Below, one piece after another: positions 6,686-13,472 of a stretch of 13,472 nucleotides of DNA (position 1 is its first letter; every line of letters starts with the position of its first letter). A model generated the notes under the pieces. The model had not been told where the DNA came from, did not search any database, and saw only the letters and a program-made list of their open reading frames with translations. The stretch comes from Bacteroidales bacterium (GTDB taxonomy: Bacteria > Bacteroidota > Bacteroidia > Bacteroidales > 4484-276). The DNA is taken from positions 1-13,472 of the forward strand of contig JAGYLT010000030.1 in assembly GCA_018400545.1 (NCBI GenBank). The letters are read 5' to 3'. The position numbers and the translations under genes were made by a program.

Positions 6686-8377
6686 CTATTGTTTCAAAAA
6701 TTTCCAAACTACTACTTTCCCGCTTTTCATTGTTAGCTCCAACAGGTAAAGGTTTGCCGTTAGTATCGAGATGTCCACCTGAAAATTTCGCTTTGGCGAG
6801 ATGGTTGAATCCTGGATTGAAATACCATCAAGGGTCAGTATTTTGTAATGACTGATTTGCTTTTCGGATTTAATCCGGATTATATCCTGTGCGGGATTTG
6901 GCGAGATAGAAATTTCAAAATCCGGCTTTTCTTCAAACCCGGTTTCACCAATTTTGGTGCAACTTCCCCAGATAAAGGCAAATTCGGCCGGTTCATCTTT
7001 GGTGACAAATTCACGATGCGTTTCCCACCAAAGGGCGCAATCCTCAGGCACCGGCTCGCGCCATTGGGCATCCCAGTCATCATCATTCTGGAAGATATAG
7101 GCACCCTCACTTCGGCCCGGAATGTTGTAAGAAGCTTCAAAAATATTGTTACCGGATTCCGTCATGGGGATGAATTGCCAGGCTTCACCGGTAAAATCGC
7201 CGGTAACAAAAACTCCGTTGGAAACATCAACGCCGGTGGCATCCAATTTAAAAACAGCTTCAACGGGTTGAAGGCTTTCCGGTATCACATTATAATCGTA
7301 ATCGAGATAGGCAGCTCCTGCATGCAGGTTGTTTTCAAAATCAAACAGGGTGGCATTTTCCCAGTGCGAACCCTGCCCCCACTGTGTGGAACATGCACTC
7401 GAAACCCAGGCCGGCTCCCAGTAAATCAATCCTGAACCACCGGCCTCCATCAGCAGCGAGGTAAGTTCTTTCATAAAATCGGCCTGCTCCTGTGGCGACG
7501 GCTCGTCGCCGTGGGTTTTGAGCAGGGCATCCGTGTAAAGGATATTTCCGGCATCGTCATTATTCTCAAAAGTCCAGGGATAAGCAGTCTCCACGATCAT
7601 TACATCTTTCCCGTAGGTTTCCGCCATTTGCCCAACAACCTCCGCAGTTTTCCGGATGCCATACTCCGACCATGCCGGGTAATAGGAAAGCCCAATAATG
7701 TCGTATCGGGTAAACCCGTTTGTAGAAGCATCCCGGAACCACCACTCACCGTTTTCGGGCTGGGCAATGTGGATCATTGTCCGCACATTTTCACCGTGCG
7801 CTGCATTGAAATCGTCCACAGCATCCATGCCCCGGTTGAACAGATGAATATTCCTGGGCCAGTCCAGCGGCCACAACTCGTCTCCATCGCGCAGCAAAAT
7901 ATTGGGATTGGTCTCATTGCCAATTTGCACCATTTCCGGAACAAGTCCATCAGCCTTTAAATATACAAGTGTTCTCAATGTATATTGATAAACTGAATCT
8001 CCGAGAATTTCCATATCAGTAATTTCATTCCAGGCAGCCGGCCGCAGTTGTCTGCCCGGATCGGCCCAGGTATCGGAATAATGAAAATCGAGGAGTACGT
8101 CCATGCCGGCCGCTTTTGCCCGGGCGATTCCCAGTTTTACATCCTGAAAATTTGAATAATCCGTCCAATCGGGATTGTGCCACAGGCGATACCTGGCCAG
8201 ATTAACATTGTGGGAAGCAAAAATCTGGTAGGGGTCTTTTTCCTCCCCGTTTTCGTAATACACCACCTCACAATCCTCCAGTTCGTTTACGTATGAGAGA
8301 TCCACGCCGTTGTAAAATACTTGCGCTGAAAGGGCTACAACTGATAAAATGAAAGTGATTAACAAAGCAATTCGCAT
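6686..8377 (-). CDS. GH53 endo-beta-1,4-galactanase with accessory module and T9SS sorting domain
   Basis: This 563-residue secreted enzyme should cleave beta-1,4-galactan or arabinogalactan side chains of pectin. A signal peptide covers about residues 1-18 (MRIALLITFILSVVALSA). Residues 21-365 form the glycoside hydrolase family 53 TIM barrel: GVDLSYVNELE near the start, the LARYRLWHNP strand, QIGNETN with Glu155 as likely acid/base, and MIVETAYPWT with Glu263 as likely nucleophile. Residues about 372-475 form a beta-sandwich module (VFVTGDFTGEAW, then VPEDC and GSC) like those in many Bacteroidota secreted proteins and distantly like CBM20/E-set folds; Cys447 and Cys473 could pair. Residues 487-563 are a type A T9SS C-terminal domain (ISPNPAQDIIRI), directing outer-membrane export and cell-surface attachment or release. 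No SusC/SusD or regulator adjoins it. The next gene upstream, the topoisomerase subunit, is 79 bp away and unrelated. Confidence 0.93.
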   Translation of the reverse strand: MRIALLITFILSVVALSAQVFYNGVDLSYVNELEDCEVVYYENGEEKDPYQIFASHNVNLARYRLWHNPDWTDYSNFQDVKLGIARAKAAGMDVLLDFHYSDTWADPGRQLRPAAWNEITDMEILGDSVYQYTLRTLVYLKADGLVPEMVQIGNETNPNILLRDGDELWPLDWPRNIHLFNRGMDAVDDFNAAHGENVRTMIHIAQPENGEWWFRDASTNGFTRYDIIGLSYYPAWSEYGIRKTAEVVGQMAETYGKDVMIVETAYPWTFENNDDAGNILYTDALLKTHGDEPSPQEQADFMKELTSLLMEAGGSGLIYWEPAWVSSACSTQWGQGSHWENATLFDFENNLHAGAAYLDYDYNVIPESLQPVEAVFKLDATGVDVSNGVFVTGDFTGEAWQFIPMTESGNNIFEASYNIPGRSEGAYIFQNDDDWDAQWREPVPEDCALWWETHREFVTKDEPAEFAFIWGSCTKIGETGFEEKPDFEISISPNPAQDIIRIKSEKQISHYKILTLDGISIQDSTISPKRNFQVDISILTANLYLLELTMKSGKVVVWKFLKQ

Positions 8378-8456
8378 AATGGTAGATTTAATTTACCAGT
8401 AAAAGTAAGGCTTTAAAAAATAACGAGGGGTTGGAAAAAAGAATAACACAGGCCGG

Positions 8457-11291
8457 TTAAAAAAGCGTCATCTGTGAATGATCATCCTCTCCCGGTTTCC
8501 GCTTCTTTTTGGTGGGAGCTACTGATGGATTCGGATTCTTTTTATCTGAATTTAAATCCGGCTTCGTAATCTCTGTATCCTCATCGCTTTTGGGCCTGGG
8601 TTTTTCAGTTCCGGCAGGTTTCTTTTCGGGTTCCGGTGGCTTTACCTCTGCAGGTTTTTTGTCGGTTTCGGGATTTTTATCTGTTTTACTTTCGGTGGTT
8701 TCTGCAATGTTGGCCTCAACACTTTCCTCCTCCTCATTTTCCGGTTCCGGATTCTCCGGCTCCAGCGGTTCCAGCCAGTTTATTTTCTTAATGGCGAAAT
8801 TTGAAAGTCGCTTGCCTTTGGCCTTGTAGCTTTTCACACCAATGAATTCTTCGGCAACCACTTCTTCGTTTTCCAATTCCTTCTCATTCTTTTTGTCATC
8901 AAAATTGACCTCCAAAACAGGCCGTTCATCCATGGAAAATGAGATCATTTTGGAATCCGGGTGCTCCGAAATGAAAAGAATCTTCTTATCGGATTCCTCT
9001 ACCTGGAAACGCTTCATGTACCAAAAACCCTGCTTACCTTCAAAATAGATCACGGTCATCACCCGCCTGGGGTCAAACTTCTCAATGTGAATCAGGTCTT
9101 CATCAAAGTGGGTGGTCAGGTCGTAACCCGTGAGGCGGTATTCACCCGATTGCATCACCGTTAAAATCTTTTCATCGCTTTTGAAAGCGCCCAAAAATTT
9201 TCCACGCTCCTCGTTATTGAGCCGCTTCACGCTTTCGTCGAACCAAACATCAATGGCACCCAGCGTTGAAACACCTTCTTCTTTCTGCACCACCTTGCGT
9301 ATATAGTTTTTGGTGAGGGTGTTGCCCTGCGAACTGCGTCCTTTGATGGCGAGTTCAGTAAAATCGTAATCGAAAGCTGTGATTTTCAACCTCGGTTTGG
9401 GCCTTAACGAAACGCGTACAATTTCCGCCTCACCATTGGGGTTGGCCGAGAAATACAATACCTTGCTACCGTCGGTTCCTTTGGTCAGATCGTAATCTTT
9501 GTCGCGGGTGATGCTCACCACGGCAAACCGTTTCACAAAATTTTTACCTGCCTTGCCGTCGCGGTAGATCATGTTATAAATGGTGCGGTCGTCGTTGCGT
9601 TTAAACACATCGATGTGGATCACATTTTTGCCCACATAGAACTTCTCCGAAACCTTGGTCACCATAAAAGTCCCGTCATCACGAAACACAATGATTTCAT
9701 CGATATCCGAACATTCGCACACAAAATCATCTTTTTTAAGCGCTGTTCCGGCAAAACCCTCCTCACGATTGATGTAAAGTTTTTGGTTGGCCACCGCAAC
9801 CATGGTAGCTTCGATGTTGTCGAAATTCCGGATCTCGGTTTTCCGCTCACGGCCGGCACCGTATTTCTTTTTGATCTGCCGGTAATAATTGATGGCATAA
9901 TCCACGAGGTGATCGAGATGATTCTGCACCTCATCAAGTTCGCCTTCAATGCCTTTAATGATATCGTCAGCCTTGAATGAGTTGTATTTCGAAATCCGCT
10001 TGATCTTGATTTCGGTTAGCCTGATGATGTCGTCGCGGGTGATCTCGCGTTTAAACATCGATTTATAAGGCTTCAGGCCTTTATCAATGGTGGAAATCAC
10101 ATCCTCCCAGGTCTCGCTCTCCTCAATTTTGCGGTAAATCCGCTTCTCAATAAATATTTTTTCGAGGGATGAAAAATGCCACGCCTCTTCCAGTTCAGCT
10201 TTCCGGATTTCCAGTTCACGTTTAAGCAGATGAACGGTTTGATCGGCGGATATTTTCAGGATTTGATCTACGCCCATGAAGTTGGGCTTGCCATCGTAAA
10301 TCACCGTGGAATTGGGCGATATGCTCACCTCACAATTGGTGAAGGCGTATAATGCATCGATGGTTTGATCGGGGGAAACTCCGGTGGCCAGTTGGATTAA
10401 AATTTCAACATTTTCAGCAGTGTTGTCGTCAATTTTTTTGATCTTAATTTTGCCCTTATCGTTGGCGGCAATAATCGAATCGATCAGGTTGGAAGTGTTG
10501 GTGCCAAAAGGAATCTCCGATATTTTAAGTGTCTTTTTGTCCTCCAGGTGAATCTTTGCACGAATTCTGATTCTGCCGCCACGCAGGCCATTGTTGTACT
10601 TCGAAAAATCACCAAGTCCGCCTCCGGGAAAATCCGGCAAAATCTCAAATTCTTTGCCTTGCAGGTATTTGATGGAAGCATCGATCAACTCCACAAAATT
10701 GTGCGGAACGATTTTGGAGGCCAGCCCAACTGCGATGCCTTCCACACCCTGTGCCAGCAGCAGCGGGAATTTCACCGGAAGGGCTACCGGCTCTCTGTTC
10801 CGGCCGTCGTACGAATCTTTCCATTCGGTGGTTTTGGGATTGAAGGCCACCTCCAGGGCAAACTTCGAGAGGCGGGCTTCGATATAACGCGGAGCGGCAG
10901 CACTGTCGCCGGTAAGCACGTTGCCCCAGTTTCCCTGTGTGTCGATCAGCAGTTCCTTTTGCCCGAGCTGCACCAGCGCATCGCCAATGGAAGCATCACC
11001 ATGCGGGTGGTACTTCATGGTTTGCCCGATAATGTTGGCAACTTTGTTGTAGCGGCCATCGTCCATCTCGCGCATAGCATGCAGTATGCGGCGCTGCACC
11101 GGTTTCAGGCCATCCATCACATCCGGCACCGCCCGCTCCAGGATCACGTATGAAGCATAATCCAGAAACCAGTTTTGGTACATGCCTTCCAGGGCGATGG
11201 TTTTGTACTCTCCATCGCTTCCCGGCTCTTCAGCGACATTGTCCTGTTGGTTTTCCGCTTCAGGTATTTGCTTCTTTTCTTCGTTATCCAT
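8457..11291 (-). CDS. parC: Topoisomerase IV/gyrase-type subunit A (ParC-like)
   Basis: This is the DNA-cleaving A subunit of a type IIA topoisomerase, which decatenates or relaxes DNA together with an ATPase B subunit. From the ATG at 11291 it has 944 residues. WFLDYASYVILERAVPDV and DGLKPVQRRIL mark the winged-helix start, KYHPHGDASIGDALVQ the quinolone-determining region (HPHGD at 95-99), and APRYIEARLS the catalytic Tyr136. A coiled-coil tower region (about 330-480) and a beta-pinwheel C-terminal domain (about 500-830) follow. No GyrA box QRRGGKG is seen, favouring topoisomerase IV. The last roughly 105 residues are a charged, Glu/Pro/Lys-rich disordered tail ending QMTLF. An upstream in-frame TTG at 11309 would add six residues; the ATG is preferred because the acidic N-terminal tail needs no extension. 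The B-subunit gene is not adjacent. Confidence 0.92.
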   Translation of the reverse strand: MDNEEKKQIPEAENQQDNVAEEPGSDGEYKTIALEGMYQNWFLDYASYVILERAVPDVMDGLKPVQRRILHAMREMDDGRYNKVANIIGQTMKYHPHGDASIGDALVQLGQKELLIDTQGNWGNVLTGDSAAAPRYIEARLSKFALEVAFNPKTTEWKDSYDGRNREPVALPVKFPLLLAQGVEGIAVGLASKIVPHNFVELIDASIKYLQGKEFEILPDFPGGGLGDFSKYNNGLRGGRIRIRAKIHLEDKKTLKISEIPFGTNTSNLIDSIIAANDKGKIKIKKIDDNTAENVEILIQLATGVSPDQTIDALYAFTNCEVSISPNSTVIYDGKPNFMGVDQILKISADQTVHLLKRELEIRKAELEEAWHFSSLEKIFIEKRIYRKIEESETWEDVISTIDKGLKPYKSMFKREITRDDIIRLTEIKIKRISKYNSFKADDIIKGIEGELDEVQNHLDHLVDYAINYYRQIKKKYGAGRERKTEIRNFDNIEATMVAVANQKLYINREEGFAGTALKKDDFVCECSDIDEIIVFRDDGTFMVTKVSEKFYVGKNVIHIDVFKRNDDRTIYNMIYRDGKAGKNFVKRFAVVSITRDKDYDLTKGTDGSKVLYFSANPNGEAEIVRVSLRPKPRLKITAFDYDFTELAIKGRSSQGNTLTKNYIRKVVQKEEGVSTLGAIDVWFDESVKRLNNEERGKFLGAFKSDEKILTVMQSGEYRLTGYDLTTHFDEDLIHIEKFDPRRVMTVIYFEGKQGFWYMKRFQVEESDKKILFISEHPDSKMISFSMDERPVLEVNFDDKKNEKELENEEVVAEEFIGVKSYKAKGKRLSNFAIKKINWLEPLEPENPEPENEEEESVEANIAETTESKTDKNPETDKKPAEVKPPEPEKKPAGTEKPRPKSDEDTEITKPDLNSDKKNPNPSVAPTKKKRKPGEDDHSQMTLF

Positions 11292-11468
11292 GAAATTTTT
11301 CTGTAACAAGATTTTGAAAACTAACGGAGGGAGCAGGCTCCATTTTTCATTTCCAAAATTCGAACCCGCAAAATGAATAAAAAAGTATGAAACTGCCCAT
11401 TTTTTTTATCAACAGGCCGGTGAGGAGCGTTGATTTTTGAATTTGGGAGGATATTTTTTGTTGTCTTG

Positions 11469-11483
11469 AACTGTCAGACAGTT
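11469..11483. repeat. 15-bp palindrome, copy 1
   Basis: AACTGTC-A-GACAGTT is a perfect 7+7 palindrome around one central base. Copy 2 at 11548-11562 differs only in the central base (T), making the two copies exact reverse complements. It could be an operator for a dimeric regulator, such as a TetR-like protein, or a dispersed repeat. No terminator-like T tract follows on either strand. Confidence 0.75.
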
Positions 11484-11547
11484 ACAAAGACTATTTCGGA
11501 ACTTGATGTTTTTTTTGCCAGGAATGTCCTTTGTTGGGATCAATAAA

Positions 11548-11562
11548 AACTGTCTGACAGTT
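11548..11562. repeat. 15-bp palindrome, copy 2
   Basis: AACTGTC-T-GACAGTT is the inverted copy of 11469-11483, with centres 79 bp apart. Read on the minus strand the hairpin (six-base stem, three-base loop) is followed by TTTATT, so this copy could act as a weak intrinsic terminator for the propeller gene. Copy 1 could not, which argues that termination is not the shared function. Confidence 0.75.
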
Positions 11563-11643
11563 AAGTAATCCTACCCAAAAAATCGTTCACTGTTGTCTTT
11601 TTCCGGCAACCAGCACTAACAAGATTTCGTAACCCGGGTAGCG

Positions 11644-12861
11644 TTAATCCATAATCAATATTTTCCTTACCGCTGCTGTTCCTCCGTTGGTTTTTAAACG
11701 CAGAAAATAAATGCCGGCAGCTAAGTTATTTCGGGTAAACACAGCTTTGTGGTCAACCCCGGAAAGTACTTCCCCTGAAAAAATGGTTCTCATTTTCTGG
11801 CCTTCATGATTCAAAAGGCAAAGATTTACCTGTGCAGCCTTTTCCACTGAAAAAACAATGTTTGAAATTTCAAGGCAGGGATTGGGAAAAACGTTGAGAT
11901 AAATTTGTTGGCCATCGGGGTGGCTTGGGTCAAGGCCAACGGGATATTCGGTCAGCATCCAGGCACCGTTGTCGGTGCACACCAAAACATTGGGAGCCGT
12001 TTCATTGGGGTGTGTGGTGATTTTGTTTATGTGTAAATCCGGCAATCCTTCATTAAGCATCAGCAGTTCGTTGGCATCCGGATCAAGCAGTCCTACTCCA
12101 TAAGATTCCCAACCCACAAACAAATGGCCATCCATATCCACGCCAACAGCACTCATACCCATGTTGTAATATTCAGGATCCCAGGTTTCGCCGTAATCAT
12201 ACGACTTCCACACCCCTGATGAATAAGTATCGCTGGGAAAAATCCCATACAATGTTCCATCAGGATGGAAAACTATGTCGGGCCAATAACCCATGCCAGG
12301 CCCCGATTGCGTCCAGGTTACTCCATAATCTGACGAAAAATATCTGCGGTAATCAGAACTAACAAAGTAATGATTTTCGTACCAGGCAAACGAAACACCC
12401 TTTTTCCCGTCAAAATAATCAATCAGATCAAAATTGATTCCATCCGTCGATTTCCAAACACCATCTTCACCACCTGCATAATAGTAGCCGTCCGAATCGC
12501 AATAATGCAAAAAGTTCGGATAGACAATACTTTTGATGATTTCGAACTGGTGGCTGGTTAGGTTAAATTTATAAACCCCGCCTGTTGCACTTCCACTGCC
12601 CATCAAAACCAAAATGTTGTCAGGATCAAGCCCCGTGGCATACCACGCAGGAATACCATCATTTTCATAAGCTGTCCAGCCGCTTCCCACATTGATCATA
12701 ATTCCGGTGTGGGTGCACAAAATTTCAACCGGTAAATTATAATTTGCTACGGCAAAATTGTGAACGTGCACATTGGCAGGCCCGATACTGTCCCATTGAT
12801 GAGCCTTTGCGTTTATACCAAATAGCAGCGTAATTACCAAAATGATACTTGTTGATTTCAT
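11644..12861 (-). CDS. Secreted Asp-box beta-propeller protein with T9SS sorting domain
   Basis: This 405-residue exported protein has no assignable enzymatic function. The signal peptide is clear (residues 1-20, ending NAKA before HQWD). Residues about 22-310 form repeated beta-strand units with Asp-box (BNR/sortilin-like) motifs: STDGINF (138-144), SSDYGVTW (176-183) and SYDYGETW (220-227). These sit in repeats of the type 'GVWKS.D.G..W', typical of beta-propellers with neuraminidase-, sortilin- or photosystem-stability-like folds. No sialidase catalytic set (Arg triad, FRIP) is visible. Residues about 321-405 are a type A T9SS sorting domain (YLNVFPNPCLEISNIVFSV, then AAGIYFLRLKT). The protein probably sits on the cell surface or is secreted, perhaps for binding or adhesion. 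It is monocistronic as far as can be seen. Confidence 0.85.
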   Translation of the reverse strand: MKSTSIILVITLLFGINAKAHQWDSIGPANVHVHNFAVANYNLPVEILCTHTGIMINVGSGWTAYENDGIPAWYATGLDPDNILVLMGSGSATGGVYKFNLTSHQFEIIKSIVYPNFLHYCDSDGYYYAGGEDGVWKSTDGINFDLIDYFDGKKGVSFAWYENHYFVSSDYRRYFSSDYGVTWTQSGPGMGYWPDIVFHPDGTLYGIFPSDTYSSGVWKSYDYGETWDPEYYNMGMSAVGVDMDGHLFVGWESYGVGLLDPDANELLMLNEGLPDLHINKITTHPNETAPNVLVCTDNGAWMLTEYPVGLDPSHPDGQQIYLNVFPNPCLEISNIVFSVEKAAQVNLCLLNHEGQKMRTIFSGEVLSGVDHKAVFTRNNLAAGIYFLRLKTNGGTAAVRKILIMD

Positions 12862-12880
12862 GGTTCCATAACATTTTGTA

Positions 12881-12888
12881 CAAAGTTA
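12881..12888 (-). promoter_or_regulatory. Candidate -7 promoter element for the propeller gene
   Basis: The minus strand reads TAACTTTG, an exact match to the Bacteroidota TAnnTTTG element, about 20 bp before the ATG at 12861. A TTTG (12915-12918) lies 26 bp upstream, somewhat farther than usual for the -33 element. The implied leader is short (about 10-15 nt). Confidence 0.45.
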
Positions 12889-13130
12889 ACCATTAAAGAC
12901 CCGGAAATCCAGTTCAAACAAAAAAAACAGGCAGACTTCAACCCTGAGGATATTCGCAAAATGCACAGAAAAAACATTCTTAGTTTGCTAACCTGAAAAG
13001 TTCTTCAAATTCTTAACACAAAAAACTCAGGTCAGGGTAAAGGATCACGATGTTTGTGGATGACATTGATTAAATATATCTCTATTATTGTTTAAAATTT
13101 GATTATCTTAGGCCACATTACTCACCAAAA

Positions 13131-13139
13131 AAAGGAGGT
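13131..13139 (+). promoter_or_regulatory. Strong Shine-Dalgarno sequence of the dodecin gene
   Basis: AAAGGAGGT lies five bases before the ATG at 13144, a near-perfect anti-16S match. Other genes in the window have only purine-rich or no recognisable sites, so this one suggests high translation. It also fixes the dodecin start in preference to an in-frame ATG at 13099. Confidence 0.85.
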
Positions 13140-13143
13140 TTAT

Positions 13144-13356
13144 ATGAGCGACAGCATCTATAAAGTAATCGAAATCATCGGCAGCAGTAGTGTTTCATGG
13201 GAAGATGCGGCCAAAAAAGCCATCGACAGGGCATCCAAAACCCTGGAAGGCCTGCGCGTTGCTGAAGTAGTTGAACAGGACCTGAAAATTGAAGAAGGCG
13301 AGGTAGTGGCGTATCGGACAAAATTGAGGGTTTCGTTCAGGTTTAAGGATGATTAA
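13144..13356 (+). CDS. Dodecin family protein
   Basis: This 70-residue protein has the dodecin beta-alpha-beta-beta fold pattern: YKVIEIIGSSS (strand), WEDAAKKAIDRASKTL (helix, 19-34), LRVAEVVEQDLKIEEGEVVAYRTKLRVSFRF (two strands). Dodecins are dodecameric hollow-sphere proteins that bind flavins or flavin-related ligands and are thought to store or buffer them. In flavin-binding dodecins a Trp at the start of the first long strand stacks on the isoalloxazine ring and a Gln in the next strand contacts it; here these positions appear to be Val39 and Arg58. The protein resembles a subfamily with the 'LRVAEVVEQD' signature that also lacks the Trp. Length is normal. The start is set by the strong Shine-Dalgarno, and a terminator follows, so it is a single-gene unit divergent from the propeller gene. 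Confidence 0.9.
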   Translation: MSDSIYKVIEIIGSSSVSWEDAAKKAIDRASKTLEGLRVAEVVEQDLKIEEGEVVAYRTKLRVSFRFKDD

Positions 13357-13380
13357 CAGACAGCAAATTCAGTTGCTGAA

Positions 13381-13416
13381 AAAGTGCCCCGGTTTTAAAA
13401 CGGAGCACTTTTTTTT
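13381..13416 (+). terminator. Intrinsic terminator after the dodecin gene
   Basis: AAAGTGC (13381-13387) pairs with GCACTTT (13405-13411). An inner CCG/CGG pairing and a TTTTAAAA-containing loop sit between them, and a run of eight T (13409-13416) completes a canonical Rho-independent terminator 25 bp past the stop. The opposite strand also has a T tract, so it may work in both directions. Confidence 0.9.
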
Positions 13417-13472
13417 ATGCTTATGAAATTTTAACAATCATTTAACGGATGCTTATAAATTTATCCCACAGC

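Larger units (their letters stand above)
11292..11643. other. 352-bp intergenic region with two palindromes
   Basis: This is the region upstream of the topoisomerase gene and downstream of the propeller gene, both on the minus strand. It holds two copies of a 15-bp palindrome (11469-11483, 11548-11562) and no credible gene. On the minus strand a weak promoter candidate is TTG (11410-11412) with TACTTTTT (11380-11387, one mismatch to TAnnTTTG) 22 bp downstream; it is too degenerate to call with confidence. Confidence 0.6.

Noticed and set aside
10548..11153. Plus-strand open frame of about 200 codons opposite the topoisomerase gene
   Set aside because: Antisense to the most conserved part of the A subunit; no domain, no ribosome-binding site.
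11292..11309. TTG start that would lengthen the topoisomerase subunit by six residues
   Set aside because: An ATG follows six codons later, the conserved domain begins well downstream, and no Shine-Dalgarno supports the TTG.
11629..11640. ACCCGGGT palindrome just downstream of the propeller gene
   Set aside because: An eight-base palindrome with no loop and no T tract; expected by chance at this length.
12941..13040. CCCTGAGG and CTCAGGTCAGGG as a possible inverted repeat between the propeller and dodecin genes
   Set aside because: Only about six bases match and the arms are far apart, so it is not distinguishable from chance.
13099..13143. Upstream in-frame ATG for the dodecin
   Set aside because: It would place the strong AAAGGAGGT site inside the coding region and add 15 residues not found in dodecins.

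Overview
The window looks like a chromosomal segment from a member of the Bacteroidota (Bacteroidales/Marinilabiliales-like). The main evidence is two secreted proteins ending in type IX secretion (T9SS) sorting domains, a Bacteroidota-style topoisomerase IV/gyrase A-type subunit, mostly weak Shine-Dalgarno sequences, and a few upstream matches to the Bacteroidota -7 promoter element TAnnTTTG. No tRNA, rRNA, CRISPR array, transposase or phage gene was recognised. The sequence shows this; the taxonomic placement is inference.

Layout. Positions 72-962 (minus) encode a short exopolyphosphatase (Ppx/GppA). Positions 1176-3688 hold a tight three-gene plus-strand cassette: a CPBP-type membrane protease homologue, an extended SDR and a classical SDR. 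Its first two genes overlap by an ATGA junction and the last two are 12 bp apart. Positions 3715-6288 (minus) are a two-gene operon, a SixA-like histidine phosphatase followed 3 bp later by polyphosphate kinase 1. Ppx, Ppk1 and SixA share a strand and belong to polyphosphate/phosphohistidine metabolism, so the plus-strand cassette appears to sit inside what may once have been one sixA-ppk1-ppx unit. A 397-bp gap (6289-6685) carries a long-range inverted pair of identical 20-bp repeats around a dispersed-repeat-like motif.

Positions 6686-8377 (minus) encode a T9SS-exported GH53 endo-beta-1,4-galactanase with an accessory beta-sandwich module. No SusC/SusD pair is nearby. Positions 8457-11291 (minus) encode the topoisomerase subunit, with a long charged tail that ends in QMTLF, a sequence resembling a sliding-clamp-binding motif. 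A 352-bp gap (11292-11643) carries two copies of a 15-bp palindrome. Positions 11644-12861 (minus) encode a T9SS-exported Asp-box beta-propeller protein. Positions 13144-13356 (plus) encode a dodecin-family protein with an unusually strong Shine-Dalgarno sequence and a clear intrinsic terminator.

Most of the window is ordinary housekeeping and accessory sequence. I found no complete undescribed multi-gene system. The items most worth a second look are the two intergenic inverted repeat pairs, the QMTLF tail, the interrupted polyphosphate cluster, and the dodecin and CPBP proteins that lack canonical active or binding residues.
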